A stretch of DNA of 64,000 nt, from contig NZ_CABFMN010000161.1 of NCBI RefSeq assembly GCF_901875635.1, positions 1 to 64,000 on the forward strand, read 5' to 3'. Positions within the stretch are counted from its first letter, which is position 1. Every line of letters begins with the position of its first letter. The notes beneath the pieces are model-generated. The model saw only the letters and a program-made list of their open reading frames with translations. It was not told where the DNA came from and ran no database searches. Positions 40,617 to 51,559 of this stretch are shown here, in pieces. A program made the translations under genes and the position numbers. This DNA is from Xylophilus ampelinus (lineage in GTDB: Bacteria > Pseudomonadota > Gammaproteobacteria > Burkholderiales > Burkholderiaceae_C).

Positions 40617-41404
40617 CCGACTTCACCACCCTCGAACTGCACCTGGACGGCGCGGTGGCGCGCATCTGGCTCAACCGGCCCGAGATGCGCAACGCCATCG
40701 ACGACGTGTTCATCCGCGAACTCTCGGCAGCCTTCGCGCAGGCCGAAGCGGCGCCTGAGGTGCGCCTGGTCGTGCTCGGCGGCCGCGGACCGGCTTTCTG
40801 CGCCGGCGCCAACCTCAACTGGATGAAGAAGGCCGCCGAGTACACGCAGGAGCAGAACCTGCAGGACGCCGCCGGCCTGGCGACCATGCTGCGCACGCTG
40901 CACCGCAGCAGCAAGCCGGTGGTCGCGCGCATCCAGGGCGACGTGTATGCGGGCGGCATGGGCATCGTTTCGGCCTGCGACATCGCGATCTCGGTCGACA
41001 CGGCGAACTTCTGCCTCAGCGAAGTCAAGATCGGCCTCATTCCCGCCACGATCAGTCCGTACGTGATCCGGGCGATGGGTGCGCGTGCGGCGCAGCGCTA
41101 CTTCCTCACGGCTGAGCGCTTCAGCGCGGCCGAGGCGCACCGCATCGGCCTCGTTCACGAGGTGGTTCCGGCCGAGGCGCTCGACGCGAAGGTGGACGAG
41201 ATGGTGAAGTCGCTCTCGGGCGCCGCGCCCGCCGCGCTGGGCGAATGCAAACGCCTGCTGCGCGACGTGACGGGCCAGCCGATCACTGACGAGCTGACGC
41301 AGGAAACCGTGCGTCGCATCGCCGCCATCCGTGCCACCGACGAGGCGCGCGAGGGGCTGCGGTCCTTCCTCGAAAAGCGCAAGCCGTCGTGGTTGCTTTC
41401 CTGA
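40613..41404 (+). CDS. liuC: 3-methylglutaconyl-CoA hydratase (enoyl-CoA hydratase family)
   Basis: Hydrates 3-methylglutaconyl-CoA to HMG-CoA in leucine degradation. The 263-residue crotonase-fold protein has the oxyanion-hole region FCAGANLNWMK and the LiuC-type sequence AGGMGIVSACDIAI followed by LSEVKIGLIPATISPYV; the second catalytic glutamate is kept while the first crotonase glutamate is replaced, as is usual in LiuC proteins. Placement between mccB and mccA supports the call. Confidence 0.9.
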   Translation: MTDFTTLELHLDGAVARIWLNRPEMRNAIDDVFIRELSAAFAQAEAAPEVRLVVLGGRGPAFCAGANLNWMKKAAEYTQEQNLQDAAGLATMLRTLHRSSKPVVARIQGDVYAGGMGIVSACDIAISVDTANFCLSEVKIGLIPATISPYVIRAMGARAAQRYFLTAERFSAAEAHRIGLVHEVVPAEALDAKVDEMVKSLSGAAPAALGECKRLLRDVTGQPITDELTQETVRRIAAIRATDEAREGLRSFLEKRKPSWLLS

Positions 41405-41408
41405 AATG

Positions 41409-41532
41409 CGGACTTCCGGACGCAGAGGACGCAAAGGTTTCGCAGAGGTCGCAAAAGGACATCCAAAGCATGAATCGGTTTCTTCTGCGTCCTTTGTGGC
41501 ACTTTGGTTTTCTTTCTGCGTCCGGCAGTCCG
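41409..41532. repeat. long imperfect palindrome, copy C3
   Basis: A 124-bp inverted repeat with ends CGGACTTCCGGACGCAGA and the complement with one mismatch. Internal units are GCAGAGGACGCAAAGG-like. It starts four bases after the liuC stop and ends 20 bases before the DUF4126 gene, the same placement as copy C1. Confidence 0.85.
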
Positions 41533-41552
41533 AATTCAAAGGCGACTGAACG

Positions 41553-42216
41553 ATGAACGCCCTCGACATGCCCCAGCTCATCGCCCTGGCCGGCGCCATC
41601 GGCTGGGCCAGCGGGGTGCGGCTGTACCTCGTGGTGCTGCTCACAGGGCTGGCCGGCTACCTCGGCTGGGTGGCGCTGCCGGGTGGGCTGCAGGTGCTGG
41701 CCCATCCCGTGGTGCTCGGTGTGGCGGGCTTCATGGTCTTCATCGAGTTCTTCGCCGACAAGATTCCCGGCCTCGACTCGCTCTGGGACATGGTGCACAC
41801 GGTGATTCGCATTCCGGCCGGCGCGGCGCTGGCGGCCGCGGTCTTCGGCACCGACCACACGGTGATGGCGCTGGTCGCCGCGCTGCTGGGCGGTGGCTTC
41901 GCGGCCACGGCGCATGCGGCCAAGGCCACCACGCGCGCGGCCATCAACACCTCGCCCGAGCCCTTCAGCAACGTCGGCGCGTCGCTGGTCGAGGACGCGG
42001 CCGTGCCCACGGGCCTGTGGCTGGCGGTGGCCCACCCGCTCGTGCTCCTCGTCGTCCTCGTGCTGCTGCTCGTGCTCAGTGTCTGGCTCATCCGCAAGAG
42101 CTGGCGTTTCCTGCGCGGGCTGGTGTCGCGCGTCACACGCATCTTCAGCGGCCGGCCCGACCCTGGCGTCGAGCCCGCCTTCCGACTCAAGAAATCCTCC
42201 ACGGGAGACACCCCGA

Positions 42217-42224
<8 letters not shown>
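41553..42224 (+). CDS. DUF4126 membrane protein
   Basis: A 223-residue integral membrane protein with about five hydrophobic helices. The pattern GAIGWASGVRLYLVVLLTGL and EFFADKIPGLDSLWD is characteristic of DUF4126. The function is unknown. Its last eight bases overlap the mccA start, so expression is likely coupled to the carboxylase, although no biochemical link is apparent. Confidence 0.82.
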
Positions 42225-44337
<2,113 letters not shown>

Positions 44338-44421
44338 AGCGCAGCTTGCGGTCGGGGGTTTAACCCCGTTCGGTGCGCTGCGCCGTGCAAGCAGGGTCTG
44401 TCACTTCCGGCCCTGCCTGCC

Positions 44422-45351
44422 ATGATCTCTTCGCTCGTCTGCCAGCCGCGCCGCGCCTTGCGCACCGCCCTCCTGGCCCTGGCCTTCGCGGCCCTTGCCG
44501 CCTGTTCCCGAAACGACCTGCCTGCCGGAGCGGCACCGCCGCCCACGCCGATGGCTGCGCCGGCCGACGCGCCCGCAGGGGGCGCGCTGCGCGAGCGCCC
44601 TGCGGCGGAGCCGGCGGCCGATGCAGCCGCCAAGTCCGTGGCACAACCGGTGGCACAGGCGCAGCGCCACCTCGCCGTGCGGCACGACCTGCAGGTCGAA
44701 GTGCCGGCGCCGCAGCTGGCCGATGTGTGGGAGCGCGTGCGGGCGCTGTGCGGCACGCTGCGCTGCGAGGTGGTGGCCTCGTCGCTGCGGCGCGAGTCGC
44801 CCACCGTGCCCGGCGGCGCGTCGCTCGAGTTGCGCATCGCGCCCGAGGACGTCGACCGGCTGCTGGGCGGCCTCTCCGGCGTGGCCCAGGTGCTCTCGCA
44901 CGACACGGCGGTGGAGGACAAGACCACCGAGGTGATCGACGTCGAGGCCCACATCCGCAACCGCACGCAGTTGCGCGACGGCCTGCGTGCCATGCTGGCC
45001 GACCGGACGACCAAGCGCGACCTGTCGGACCTGCTGGAGATCCAGCGCACCCTGGCCGACACGCAGGCCGAGCTGGACAGCGCCGCCTCGCAGCGCCAGG
45101 CCCTGGCCCGGCTGACGCAGATGCAGCGGGTGCAGATCGGCTTCACGCCGGCGCGCTCGCTCGCGTCCAGCGGCGGCACCAACCCCGTCGCGCGCGCCTG
45201 GCGCGAGGCGGGCGACGTGCTGGCCGGCAGCATGGCGACGCTCATCACCGTCGGCGCGGCGGCGCTGCCGTGGGCGGTGGCGGGGTTGCCGCTGCTGTGG
45301 GGGCTGCGCGTCCTCTGGCGCCGCCGCCGTGCCCGCAGAATCGGCGCATGA
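44422..45351 (+). CDS. DUF4349 lipoprotein
   Basis: A 309-residue predicted lipoprotein: the N-terminal signal ends in the lipobox LAAC with the lipidated Cys at about 28. A Pro/Ala-rich linker leads to a DUF4349 domain with a coiled-coil segment (DLLEIQRTLADTQAELDSAA) and a C-terminal membrane helix (about 270-300) followed by an Arg cluster. The function is unknown. The stop overlaps the next start codon (ATGA). Confidence 0.8.
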   Translation: MISSLVCQPRRALRTALLALAFAALAACSRNDLPAGAAPPPTPMAAPADAPAGGALRERPAAEPAADAAAKSVAQPVAQAQRHLAVRHDLQVEVPAPQLADVWERVRALCGTLRCEVVASSLRRESPTVPGGASLELRIAPEDVDRLLGGLSGVAQVLSHDTAVEDKTTEVIDVEAHIRNRTQLRDGLRAMLADRTTKRDLSDLLEIQRTLADTQAELDSAASQRQALARLTQMQRVQIGFTPARSLASSGGTNPVARAWREAGDVLAGSMATLITVGAAALPWAVAGLPLLWGLRVLWRRRRARRIGA

Positions 45352-46277
45352 CGACCAAGATCACCCTCTGCCTCACCGACACCAAGGCCGCCCCCTGGAT
45401 CGAGGGCCTGCGCGCGGCTGTGCCCGATGCCGACATCACCGACTGGCAACCCGGCGCGCCGCAGGCCGACTTCGCCATCGTGTGGGCGCCGCCCCAGGCC
45501 TTCATCGACGAACAGGCCGGCGGCTTGCGGGCGATGTTCAACATCGGCGCCGGTGTCGACGCCATCCTGGCGCGGCAACTGCCGCCCGGCCTGAAGGTGG
45601 TGCGCCTGGACGACGCCGGCATGTCGGTGCAGATGGCCGAGTACGTGTGCCATGCGCTGATCCGCCACTTCCGCGAGTTCGACGTCTACGAGGCCGAGGC
45701 GCGCCAGGGGCGCTGGGTGTACCGCAAGCCGCTGGAGCGGGCCGACTTTCCGGTCGGCATCCTGGGGCTGGGCGTGCTGGGCGCGCGGGTCGCGAAGGCC
45801 GTGCAGCAGTTCGAGTTCCCCGTGCTGGGCTGGAGCCGCACGCCCAAGGCCGTCGAGGGCGTGCGCACCTTCGCGGGCCCGGCGCGGCTGGGCGACTTCC
45901 TCGTCGGCACGCGCGTGCTGGTGAACCTGCTGCCGCTGACCGACGCCACGCGCGGCATCCTCAACCGCCAGACGCTGTCGGCCCTGCGCCCGGGCGGCTA
46001 CCTGATCCACATCGCGCGCGGTGGCCACCTGGTCGAGGACGACCTGATCCCGCTGATCGACAGCGGCCAACTGGCGGGGGCCACGCTCGACGTCTTCCAG
46101 CAGGAGCCGCTGCCGGCGGAGCACCCGTTCTGGCGCCACCCCAAGATCACCGTCACGCCTCACGCCTCGGCACGCACGCTGCGGCGCGAGACCATCGCGC
46201 AGATCGCGGGCAAGATCGGGGCGCTGTCGCGCGGCGAGCCCATCGCGGGCGTGGTGAACCTCGAACGCGGCTATTGA
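45348..46277 (+). CDS. ghrA: glyoxylate/hydroxypyruvate reductase A-like D-2-hydroxyacid dehydrogenase
   Basis: NAD(P)H-dependent reduction of glyoxylate or hydroxypyruvate. The 309-residue protein belongs to the GhrA branch: nucleotide motif GILGLGVLGARVA, Arg in HIARGGHLVEDDL, and the catalytic Glu/His in FQQEPLPAEHPFWRHPK and VTPHASA. It is likely co-translated with the DUF4349 gene by a 4-base overlap, without an obvious functional link. The TGA stop is the first codon of an 84-bp repeat. Confidence 0.88.
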   Translation: MTTKITLCLTDTKAAPWIEGLRAAVPDADITDWQPGAPQADFAIVWAPPQAFIDEQAGGLRAMFNIGAGVDAILARQLPPGLKVVRLDDAGMSVQMAEYVCHALIRHFREFDVYEAEARQGRWVYRKPLERADFPVGILGLGVLGARVAKAVQQFEFPVLGWSRTPKAVEGVRTFAGPARLGDFLVGTRVLVNLLPLTDATRGILNRQTLSALRPGGYLIHIARGGHLVEDDLIPLIDSGQLAGATLDVFQQEPLPAEHPFWRHPKITVTPHASARTLRRETIAQIAGKIGALSRGEPIAGVVNLERGY

Positions 46278-46358
46278 GCGCTCCCAGGGCCGGGCTGCGC
46301 CCAGCCCGCCGCCGTGGGGGCAAGAAAACTCGGGGCGGCCCGGCGTTTTTCTGAGAGG
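46275..46358 (+). repeat. 84-bp dispersed repeat, copy D2, beginning at a stop codon
   Basis: Starts with the ghrA stop TGA (TGAGCGCTCCCAGGGCC), continues with GGGGGCAAGAAAAC and GGCCCGGCGTTTTTCTGAGAG. Same orientation relative to its gene as copy D1 to the LRR kinase. The palindromic GC segments could aid termination. Confidence 0.8.
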
Positions 46359-46464
46359 CGGGCGCAACAAAACCCTTGGCTTGCCCGGGGTCGCCTGCCG
46401 TGGGCTGGGCAAGCGGCGCCTGCGCGCACACACTGGCAGTTCCACCGACACGAGGAGCCGCCGC

Positions 46465-46869
46465 ATGAACAACGATCTCTCCCTGCCGAATCTGTCGCGC
46501 CGCCGGGTGGGCATCGCCTGCACTGCCGCCATCTGCCTGGCCGTCGCGCCGCTGGCGCAGGCCCACCACGGCTGGTCCTGGGCCGACAGCGAGCAGATGA
46601 CGCTGAACGGCCGGATCGAGCGCATCTCGATGGCCCCGCCGCACCCCACGCTGCACGTGAAGGCCGCCGACGGCCTGTGGCAGGTCGACCTGGGCAACCC
46701 GTCGCAGACCGAGCGCTCCGGCTTCACCGGCACCACCGGCAAGGTCGGCGACGAGATCGTGGTGCTGGGCAACCGCGACAAGGACCGCCAGCAGCGCCAC
46801 ATGAAGGCGGTGCGCATCACGCTGGCCGGCAAGAACTACGACATGTACCCGGAAAGGATCAAGGAGTAG
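46465..46869 (+). CDS. DUF6152 family protein, exported
   Basis: A 134-residue protein with a cleavable signal (twin-Arg-like SRRRVGI start, hydrophobic core, cut near AQA at residue 33) and a mature part beginning HHGWSWADSEQ, typical of DUF6152. The fold is probably a small OB/beta-barrel. The function is unknown. It is followed 10 bases later by a small membrane protein gene, so they may act together at the envelope. Confidence 0.8.
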   Translation: MNNDLSLPNLSRRRVGIACTAAICLAVAPLAQAHHGWSWADSEQMTLNGRIERISMAPPHPTLHVKAADGLWQVDLGNPSQTERSGFTGTTGKVGDEIVVLGNRDKDRQQRHMKAVRITLAGKNYDMYPERIKE

Positions 46870-46879
46870 CGCTGGCGCC

Positions 46880-47365
46880 ATGCCCGAGCCGGTGCCGCCC
46901 ATCCTCGACGCCCTCGGCCGCTGGCCCGGCGCACAGTGGCTGCAGGGCTCGGGCACGGCCTACCTGGTCGTCAACGCGATGCACATCCTGGGCATCGGGC
47001 TGCTGCTGGGTGCGATCCTGCCGCTGGACCTGCGCTTGGCGGGCTTCTTTCGCGGCGTGCCCCTGGCGCCGCTGGCCGCTTTCCTGTCGCGCTCGGCCGC
47101 CGTGGGCGTGGTGCTGGCGCTGTCGACCGGCGCCTGGCTCTTCACGGTGAAGCCGGCGGATTACTGGGTCAACACCGCCTTCCGCGTCAAGGTGCTGCTG
47201 CTCGTGATGGCGCTGCTCAACGTGGCGTGGCAGCACCGCAGCGGCCTGCTGGCGCGGGTGGCGGCATCGGGTGCGGTGTCGGAGGGCATGCGGGTGCGGG
47301 CGCTGGCCTCGTGCGCGCTGTGGCTCGCGGTGCTGCTGGCGGGGCGCTGGATCGGCTTTCTCTGA
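46880..47365 (+). CDS. small integral membrane protein (DUF2214/DUF6644-like)
   Basis: A 161-residue protein with four predicted membrane helices (MHILGIGLLLGAILPLDL, LSRSAAVGVVLALSTGAW, FRVKVLLLVMALLNVAW and the C-terminal ALWLAVLLAGRW). It resembles the DUF2214/DUF6644 membrane families, with a conserved His early in helix 1, but I cannot fix the family by eye. The function is unknown; it probably forms a two-gene unit with the DUF6152 gene. Confidence 0.75.
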   Translation: MPEPVPPILDALGRWPGAQWLQGSGTAYLVVNAMHILGIGLLLGAILPLDLRLAGFFRGVPLAPLAAFLSRSAAVGVVLALSTGAWLFTVKPADYWVNTAFRVKVLLLVMALLNVAWQHRSGLLARVAASGAVSEGMRVRALASCALWLAVLLAGRWIGFL

Positions 47366-47382
47366 GCCGCTCGACTGGCAGC

Positions 47383-47409
47383 ATTTGCAACCCACTTGGC
47401 ACGCAATGG
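47383..47409. promoter_or_regulatory. ATTTGCAACC-type motif upstream of HMG-CoA lyase
   Basis: ATTTGCAACC then TTGGC, matching the motif at 33491-33517 before ivd in 19 of 27 positions. It lies 80-106 bases before the lyase start. Together they may be a shared activator site; this is a by-eye match only. Confidence 0.3.
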
Positions 47410-47488
47410 CAAGGCAATTGGCGTAGGCTCGCTGCCCATGCGCCGGCAGCCTTGGCCGCACAGGCGCCTGTCCAACGACCCGCGAGAC

Positions 47489-48415
47489 ATGCCCATGCCC
47501 CTTCCTACACGCGTCCGCCTCATCGACGTCGGCCCGCGCGACGGCCTGCAGAACGAGAAGCAGCCGGTGCCCGCCGCCATCAAGATCGAACTCGTGCATC
47601 GCCTGCAGGACGCGGGCCTGCGCGAGATCGAGGTCACCAGCTTCGTCAGCCCCAAGTGGGTGCCGCAGATGGGCGACAACGCCGAGGTCATGCACGGCAT
47701 CCGCCGCCAGGACGGCGTGCGCTACTCGGTGCTCACGCCCAACATGAAGGGCTTCGAGGCCGCCATCGCCGCGCCGCGCGAGGAGTGGCCCGACGAGATC
47801 GTCGTCTTCGGCGCTGCCAGCGAGGCCTTCAGCCAGAAGAACATCAACTGCTCGATCGCCGAAAGCATCGAGCGCTTCGCGCCCGTGGTCGAGGCTGCGC
47901 GCGCCAAGGGCATCGCCGTGCGCGGCGCCATGAGCTGCACCGTGGGCTGCCCTTACGAAGGCGACATCGCCCCCGCGAAGGTGGGCTACCTGGCGGGGCT
48001 CATGAAGGGCATCGGCGTGGCACGCGTCGATGTGGCCGACACCATCGGCGTGGGCACGCCGCGCAAGGTGCAGGCGGCGCTGGAGGCAACGCTGGCGCAT
48101 TTCTCCGTCGACGAGGTCTCGGGCCATTTCCACGACACCTACGGCCAGGCGCTGTCGAATACGCTGGCCGCACTGGAACTCGGCGTATGGAACCACCAGT
48201 CCTCGGTGGCCGGCCTGGGCGGTTGCCCCTATGCCAAGGGCGCGACGGGCAACGTCGCGACCGAAGACGTCGTCTACATGCTGCACGGCATGGGCATCGA
48301 CACCGGCATCGACCTCGACGCGCTGATCGACACCGGTGTGTTCATCAGCCAGGCGCTGGGCCGCGAGCCCAACTCCCGCGCCTCGAAGGCGATCCGCACC
48401 AAGCGGGCCGGCTGA
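47489..48415 (+). CDS. liuE: hydroxymethylglutaryl-CoA lyase
   Basis: Cleaves HMG-CoA to acetyl-CoA and acetoacetate, the last step of leucine degradation. The 308-residue TIM-barrel enzyme has VRLIDVGPRDGLQNEKQ at the start, TSFVSPKWVPQM, the metal histidines in GHFHDTYGQAL and the active-site cysteine loop GLGGCPYAKGATGN. The start is ATG 47489 (an ATG six bases later is equally possible). A 69-bp repeat follows 26 bases after the stop. Confidence 0.96.
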   Translation: MPMPLPTRVRLIDVGPRDGLQNEKQPVPAAIKIELVHRLQDAGLREIEVTSFVSPKWVPQMGDNAEVMHGIRRQDGVRYSVLTPNMKGFEAAIAAPREEWPDEIVVFGAASEAFSQKNINCSIAESIERFAPVVEAARAKGIAVRGAMSCTVGCPYEGDIAPAKVGYLAGLMKGIGVARVDVADTIGVGTPRKVQAALEATLAHFSVDEVSGHFHDTYGQALSNTLAALELGVWNHQSSVAGLGGCPYAKGATGNVATEDVVYMLHGMGIDTGIDLDALIDTGVFISQALGREPNSRASKAIRTKRAG

Positions 48416-48441
48416 AAAGCCGGGCCGCGCGCTCGGCGCGG

Positions 48442-48510
48442 GATCGTAACGAACGTGACGAATTCGGCCGCAGCGCCCGTCCGGCGGGCGCTGCAGGCCG
48501 ATTGCACTTT
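48442..48510 (+). repeat. 69-bp dispersed repeat, copy A3
   Basis: From GATCGTAACG to GATTGCACTTT, exactly 69 bases and about 90 percent identical to the reverse complement of 12913-12981. It lies between the convergent HMG-CoA lyase and kinase/phosphatase genes, ending five bases before the kinase stop. The inner arms GCAGCGCCCG/CGGGCGCTGC may act as a terminator for both genes. Confidence 0.85.
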
Positions 48511-48515
48511 CGCCT

Positions 48516-50252
48516 TCAGCGCCCGAAGGCGCGCAGGCCGAGCAGCACGACGACCGTCACCGCAAGCAGCAGCGTGCTCCACTGCCAGAAGCGCACCGGG
48601 TGGCGCTCCGCCAGTGGCAGTGTGCCGGTGCGCAGGAAGGCGGGCCCCGGCTGGTGCAGGTCGAACACGAACTCGGACACCGTTTCCTGCCGCCGCAGCG
48701 GGTCCGGCTGCAGGGCCTTGTGCAGCACCGCGTCCAGCCAGGGCGGCAGCTCGGGCCGGAACTGCCGCAGCGGCACGTAGCGCAGCCGGCGCACGTCGGC
48801 CGGCGTGCGCACGCGCGCGGCGTCCAGGCCGTAGGGCAGTTGGCCGCAGAGCAGGTGGTAGGTGAGCACGGCCAGCGCGAACAGGTCCGAGCGCTCGCTG
48901 CCGCCGGGGCCGACGAAGTACTCGGGCGCGGTGTACTGGAGCGTGCCCACGACGTCGCCGGCCTCGGCGATGGTGCCGGCCTCCGCGAGTCCCGCGACAT
49001 GCACGCCGCCCAGGTCGATCAGACGGACGGTGCCGCTGCGGTCGATCATCACGTTCTCCGGCCGCAGGTCCTGGTGCAGCATCTCGCGCCGGTGGAGGGC
49101 CTGGAGGCCGCGGGCGACCTGGGCGACGAGGCCGCGCACGGATTCGAGTGCCGGGCGCGGGTGGTCGATGCGCCACTGCGCCAGCGTGATGCCCTCGATG
49201 TAGTCCAGGGCCACGCACAGATGGCGGCGCGGGCGCTCGGCCGCCGCGGCGCGCACCACGTGCGGGCTGTCGATGCGCCGCGCCACCCATTCCTCCAATG
49301 CGAAGCGGTCGAGCAGCGCCGGCTGGTCGCGCAGGTCCGACGCCGGCACCTTCAGGGCGGCGGCCCGGCCCGTGGCCTCGTCGGTGGCCAGCCAGACCTG
49401 GCTGCGCGCACTCTGGTGCAGTTCGCGCACGAGCGTGAAGCCCTCGAAGGACTGGCCGGCCGACAGCGCCGGCGGCCACGCCAGCCCCTCGCGGGCGGCG
49501 ATGTGCAGCGTGGCGTCGGGCGGCGGCAGGGCGTCCACCCGCAGCAGCTGCACGGTGGCGTCGTCCTCGCTGCCACGCGCGCGGGCCTGCGCGACCAGTG
49601 CCTGCGCCGCGGCATCGAGCGCGCCGCCGCAGCCCGCCACCGCCGCCTGCACGGTGGCGGCGTCGAGGCCGGCATGTGCGCCGTCCGTGGCCAGCAGGTA
49701 CAGCTCGCCGGCCTCGGCTTCCCAGCAGTCGTAGTCGATCTCCAGGTGCGGCCCGACGCCGAGCGCGCGGGCCAGGTACGACTCCGCGGATGAAAGGTGG
49801 ACGCGGTGGTCCTGCGTGAGCTGCTCCAGCGCCTGCGCATGCACCCGGTACACCCGCGCATCGCCCACGTGCAGCAGGTGCAGCCGACGGCCCTTGAGGA
49901 CCAGCGCGCTGAAGGTGCAGACCTGGCCGCGGTCGCGGTCGAAGCGGGCATCGCCGCGCTGGTTCTGCGCGTGCAGCCAGGCGTTGGTGGCGGCCAGCAC
50001 CTGTTGCGCCGAGCGGCGCGTGGACCAGGCCTCGGGGGTGGCGTAGTAGTCGTCGAGGAAGCAGCGCACCGCCGCGGCGCTCGCGATCTGGCTCACGGCG
50101 CTGGAGCCGATACCGTCGGCCACCGCCAGCGCGATGCCCTTGGTGGCCAGCAGGTGGCCCTCGGGCAGCACCGCGCCGTGGAAGTCCTGGTTCGGCCCCG
50201 CGTGCCCCGGAGCCGAGTACTGGCCGATGGCGACGCGCAGGCTGTCCGCCAT
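48516..50252 (-). CDS. bifunctional PP2C-type protein phosphatase / protein kinase, membrane-anchored
   Basis: A 578-residue two-domain signalling protein. Residues 1-240 form a PP2C phosphatase with metal aspartates Asp23 (NQD), Asp46 (VADGIG), GDAR at 130-133, TDG at 190 and DD at 230-231. Residues about 270-545 form a kinase-like domain with Lys301, Asp395 in LHQDLRPEN and Asp413 in IDLGG, so HRD and DFG are altered to HQD and DLG. A membrane helix is near the C terminus (about 552-572). It lies 11 bases downstream of the nitrite transporter gene, as in other proteobacterial nitrate/nitrite assimilation clusters. Confidence 0.88.
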   Translation of the reverse strand: MADSLRVAIGQYSAPGHAGPNQDFHGAVLPEGHLLATKGIALAVADGIGSSAVSQIASAAAVRCFLDDYYATPEAWSTRRSAQQVLAATNAWLHAQNQRGDARFDRDRGQVCTFSALVLKGRRLHLLHVGDARVYRVHAQALEQLTQDHRVHLSSAESYLARALGVGPHLEIDYDCWEAEAGELYLLATDGAHAGLDAATVQAAVAGCGGALDAAAQALVAQARARGSEDDATVQLLRVDALPPPDATLHIAAREGLAWPPALSAGQSFEGFTLVRELHQSARSQVWLATDEATGRAAALKVPASDLRDQPALLDRFALEEWVARRIDSPHVVRAAAAERPRRHLCVALDYIEGITLAQWRIDHPRPALESVRGLVAQVARGLQALHRREMLHQDLRPENVMIDRSGTVRLIDLGGVHVAGLAEAGTIAEAGDVVGTLQYTAPEYFVGPGGSERSDLFALAVLTYHLLCGQLPYGLDAARVRTPADVRRLRYVPLRQFRPELPPWLDAVLHKALQPDPLRRQETVSEFVFDLHQPGPAFLRTGTLPLAERHPVRFWQWSTLLLAVTVVVLLGLRAFGR

Positions 50253-50263
50253 CGTGGCCGGGC

Positions 50264-51124
50264 TCAGGCGGTGGCGCGCGGGGCGGTGCCGCGGGCGGCG
50301 GCCGGGGCGGTGGTCGTCACCACGCGCTTGGGGGCGGTCTTGTAGTGCGTGGAGTAGAGCGTGGCACCGACGAAGGTCAGGCCGCCGACCAGGTTGCCCA
50401 GCACCGTGGGCACTTCGTTCCAGATGAAATAGTCCATCAGCGTGAAGTTGCCGCCCAGCATCAGGCCGGTGGGGAACAGGAACATGTTGACGATCGAGTG
50501 TTCGAAGCCCATGTAGAAGAACACCATGATCGGCATCCACATCGCGATGGCCTTGCCCGACACGCTGGTGGACATCATGGCGGCGACCACGCCGGTGGAC
50601 ACCATCCAGTTGCACATCACCGCGCGGATGAACAGCGTGAGCATGCCGGCCGCGCCGTGGGCCGAGTAGCCGAGCGTGCGGCCCTCGCCGATGTGGCCCA
50701 GCTTCTGGCCGATGGCGTTGGGCGCTTCCGAGAAGCCGAAGGTGAAGATGATCGCCATGAACACGGCCACGGTGAGCGCGCCGGCGAAGTTGCCCACGAA
50801 CACCAGGCCCCAGTTGCGCCACACGCCGCGCCAGGTGGCGCCGGGGCGCTTGTCGATCACGGCCAGCGGCGCCAGCGTGAACACGCCGGTGAGCAGGTCG
50901 AAGCCCATCAGGTACAGCATGATGAAGCCGACCGGGAACAGCATTGCACCGACCAGCGCGTTGCCCGTGTTGACGGTGACGGTGACCGCGAAGGCGGCCG
51001 CGAGCGCGAGGATGGCGCCGGCCATGTAGGAACGGATCAGCGTGTCGCGGGTGGACATCAGCAGCTTGGATTCGCCGGCATCGACCATCTTGGTCACGAA
51101 TTCGGCAGGAGCGAGGTAGGCCAT
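50264..51124 (-). CDS. nirC: formate/nitrite transporter family channel
   Basis: A 286-residue FNT-family pentameric channel with six membrane helices. Visible are MGFDLLTGVFTL, NWGLVFVGNFAGAL, the helix-4 to -5 region AVMCNWMVSTGV and FEHSIVNMFLFPTGLM, which contains the selectivity histidine. In this operon, next to nirBD, nitrite uptake is the likely task. The ATG at 51124 follows CAGGAGAAAT on the minus strand. The C-terminal 25 residues are Ala/Thr-rich. Confidence 0.92.
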   Translation of the reverse strand: MAYLAPAEFVTKMVDAGESKLLMSTRDTLIRSYMAGAILALAAAFAVTVTVNTGNALVGAMLFPVGFIMLYLMGFDLLTGVFTLAPLAVIDKRPGATWRGVWRNWGLVFVGNFAGALTVAVFMAIIFTFGFSEAPNAIGQKLGHIGEGRTLGYSAHGAAGMLTLFIRAVMCNWMVSTGVVAAMMSTSVSGKAIAMWMPIMVFFYMGFEHSIVNMFLFPTGLMLGGNFTLMDYFIWNEVPTVLGNLVGGLTFVGATLYSTHYKTAPKRVVTTTAPAAARGTAPRATA

Positions 51125-51161
51125 GTGATTTCTCCTGGAAGGGATGGCGGTGGAATGCCGT

Positions 51162-51533
51162 TCAGGCGGACGGCGCGAGGGAGACGAAGACGCGGCCGTC
51201 GTCGGCACGCACGGCATGGGCACGCACCGAGTGCTCGGCGGCTTCCACGCACTCGCCGGTGGCGAGGTCGAAGTGGTTCTTGTAGAGCGGCGAGGCGACG
51301 ACGATGCGTTCGCCGAGGTTGCCGACCAGGCCGCGCGACAGCACGCTGGCGCCGGACTTGGGGTCGACGTTGTCGATCGCGTAGAGGCGTTCCGCACCGA
51401 CGCGGAACACCGCGACGTGGCGGCCCTGGACGCGGGCGCAGACGCCGGTGTCGGGCAGGATGTCGTCGAGGCGGCATACGGGCGTCCAGCCCGTGGCGGC
51501 ATCGAGGGTCCATTCGGGGGCAGGCATGTTCAT
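51162..51533 (-). CDS. nirD: assimilatory nitrite reductase small subunit
   Basis: Small Rieske-like subunit of NADH-dependent nitrite reductase. The 123-residue protein has the fold pattern VCRLDDILPDTGVCARV and AIDNVDPKSGASVLSRGLVG but lacks the Cys-His cluster ligands, as is usual for NirD, so it is structural. The ATG at 51533 follows GAAAGGA. It is 26 bases downstream of nirB and 37 bases upstream of the transporter gene, in one minus-strand operon. Confidence 0.93.
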   Translation of the reverse strand: MNMPAPEWTLDAATGWTPVCRLDDILPDTGVCARVQGRHVAVFRVGAERLYAIDNVDPKSGASVLSRGLVGNLGERIVVASPLYKNHFDLATGECVEAAEHSVRAHAVRADDGRVFVSLAPSA

Positions 51534-51559
51534 GGTGGGGTCCTTTCGGGGGCGGGGGC

